From CBFHSD01 sp965658375 (GTDB lineage: Bacteria; Bacteroidota; Bacteroidia; Flavobacteriales_G; Salibacteraceae), in assembly GCA_965658375.1 (NCBI GenBank), contig CBFHSD010000049.1, positions 1 through 15,985 on the forward strand: a stretch of DNA of 15,985 bases. The letters are read 5' to 3'. This document shows, one piece after another, positions 15,655 through 15,985 of this stretch (position 1 is the stretch's first letter; each line of letters starts with the position of its first letter). The translations under genes and the position numbers were made by a program. The notes under the pieces are model-generated. The model ran no database searches, was not told the origin of the DNA, and saw nothing but the letters and a program-made list of their open reading frames with translations.

Positions 15655-15662
15655 TACTTTTG
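15655..15662 (+). promoter_or_regulatory. -7 promoter element before the coiled-coil gene
   Basis: TACTTTTG matches TAnnTTTG exactly and equals the -7 element of rpsA. It lies 27 nt upstream of the ATG at 15690. The -33 position has no clear TTTG. Between this element and the divergent M23 promoter lie four GTGAA copies (15599-15638). Confidence 0.55.
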
Positions 15663-15689
15663 TTAGTCAACTTTTATTGTTTATCACCA

Positions 15690-15983
15690 ATGAGTGTTCT
15701 GATAGATTCTTTAAAGCAACTGAAAGATCATGTCCATGACTTGGTGCAAGTGAACGATAAAATGCAACGGGAGTTGCAACAAGTAAAAGCTGAAAATAGA
15801 AAGCTTTTTAGCAAGCTTCAAGATTCTGAAAAGGAACTTGAAACACTGAATCACAAGTTTGAATCTGCTCAAATAGCGGGTCAAATGTCGAATGAAGGCA
15901 AACAAAATAATGCCGAAATGAAACAAACAGTGGGCTTGTTAGTGCGGGAAGTAGATAGATGCATTGCTCTATTAAATGAATAA
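15690..15983 (+). CDS. Small coiled-coil protein, probable partner of a downstream zapA
   Basis: The 97-residue product is almost entirely predicted coiled coil. It has heptad-like leucines (LIDSLKQLKDHVHDLVQVND), a long Glu/Lys/Gln-rich helix, a short polar break (about 66-77), and a C-terminal segment GLLVREVDRCIALLNE. It has no signal peptide or membrane helix when started at the ATG at 15690. An in-frame start at 15651 would add a hydrophobic stretch, but it lies upstream of the -7 element and is not credible. From memory, proteins with this layout and ending stand directly upstream of zapA in many Bacteroidota, where they resemble the division protein ZapB in size and structure. The gene ends 2 nt before the window edge, so that neighbour cannot be seen and the link to cell division is inference. 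Confidence 0.7.
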   Translation: MSVLIDSLKQLKDHVHDLVQVNDKMQRELQQVKAENRKLFSKLQDSEKELETLNHKFESAQIAGQMSNEGKQNNAEMKQTVGLLVREVDRCIALLNE

Positions 15984-15985
15984 TA

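Overview
The window reads as a chromosomal housekeeping segment of a member of the Bacteroidota, most likely Flavobacteriales. The signs are a type IX secretion gene (porQ) next to cmk, a TonB-dependent receptor with a carboxypeptidase-regulatory-like N-terminal domain, -7 promoter elements of the TAnnTTTG type, no Shine-Dalgarno sequences in front of clear starts, and A+T-rich DNA. I see no rRNA, tRNA, CRISPR array, insertion sequence or phage gene. The assignment to order is an inference from gene content.

Left part (1-4170). The 3' part of porQ is followed after 4 nt by cmk with a GTG start. A promoter and a leader of about 90 nt precede rpsA (ribosomal protein S1, six S1 repeats), which ends in a strong intrinsic terminator. 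The leader has two hairpins whose loops are complementary, which could be an autoregulatory RNA. A short gene follows with its own -7 element. It appears to be split by a +1 frameshift and its end runs antisense into the next gene.

Centre (4113-9875). On the minus strand an MFS transporter gene overlaps a GT-C type membrane glycosyltransferase gene by ATGA. Divergent from them, an alpha/beta hydrolase with a TTG start and an AI-2E family membrane protein form a plus-strand pair. Ornithine aminotransferase (rocD) follows with its own likely promoter and carries a four-cysteine insertion near the PLP lysine.

Right part (9872-15985). Four minus-strand genes for exported proteins lie in a row: M23 peptidase, a small carboxypeptidase-regulatory-domain protein, a TonB-dependent receptor and a lipoprotein. 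The first two look co-transcribed. The receptor has its own near-consensus promoter with almost no 5' leader, and the lipoprotein starts 1 nt after it. The last plus-strand gene encodes a short coiled-coil protein resembling those that precede zapA in this phylum.

Most of the region is ordinary. The observations most worth checking are the S1 leader RNA, the frameshifted small gene and its antisense overlap, the cysteine cluster in RocD, and the receptor-lipoprotein pair.
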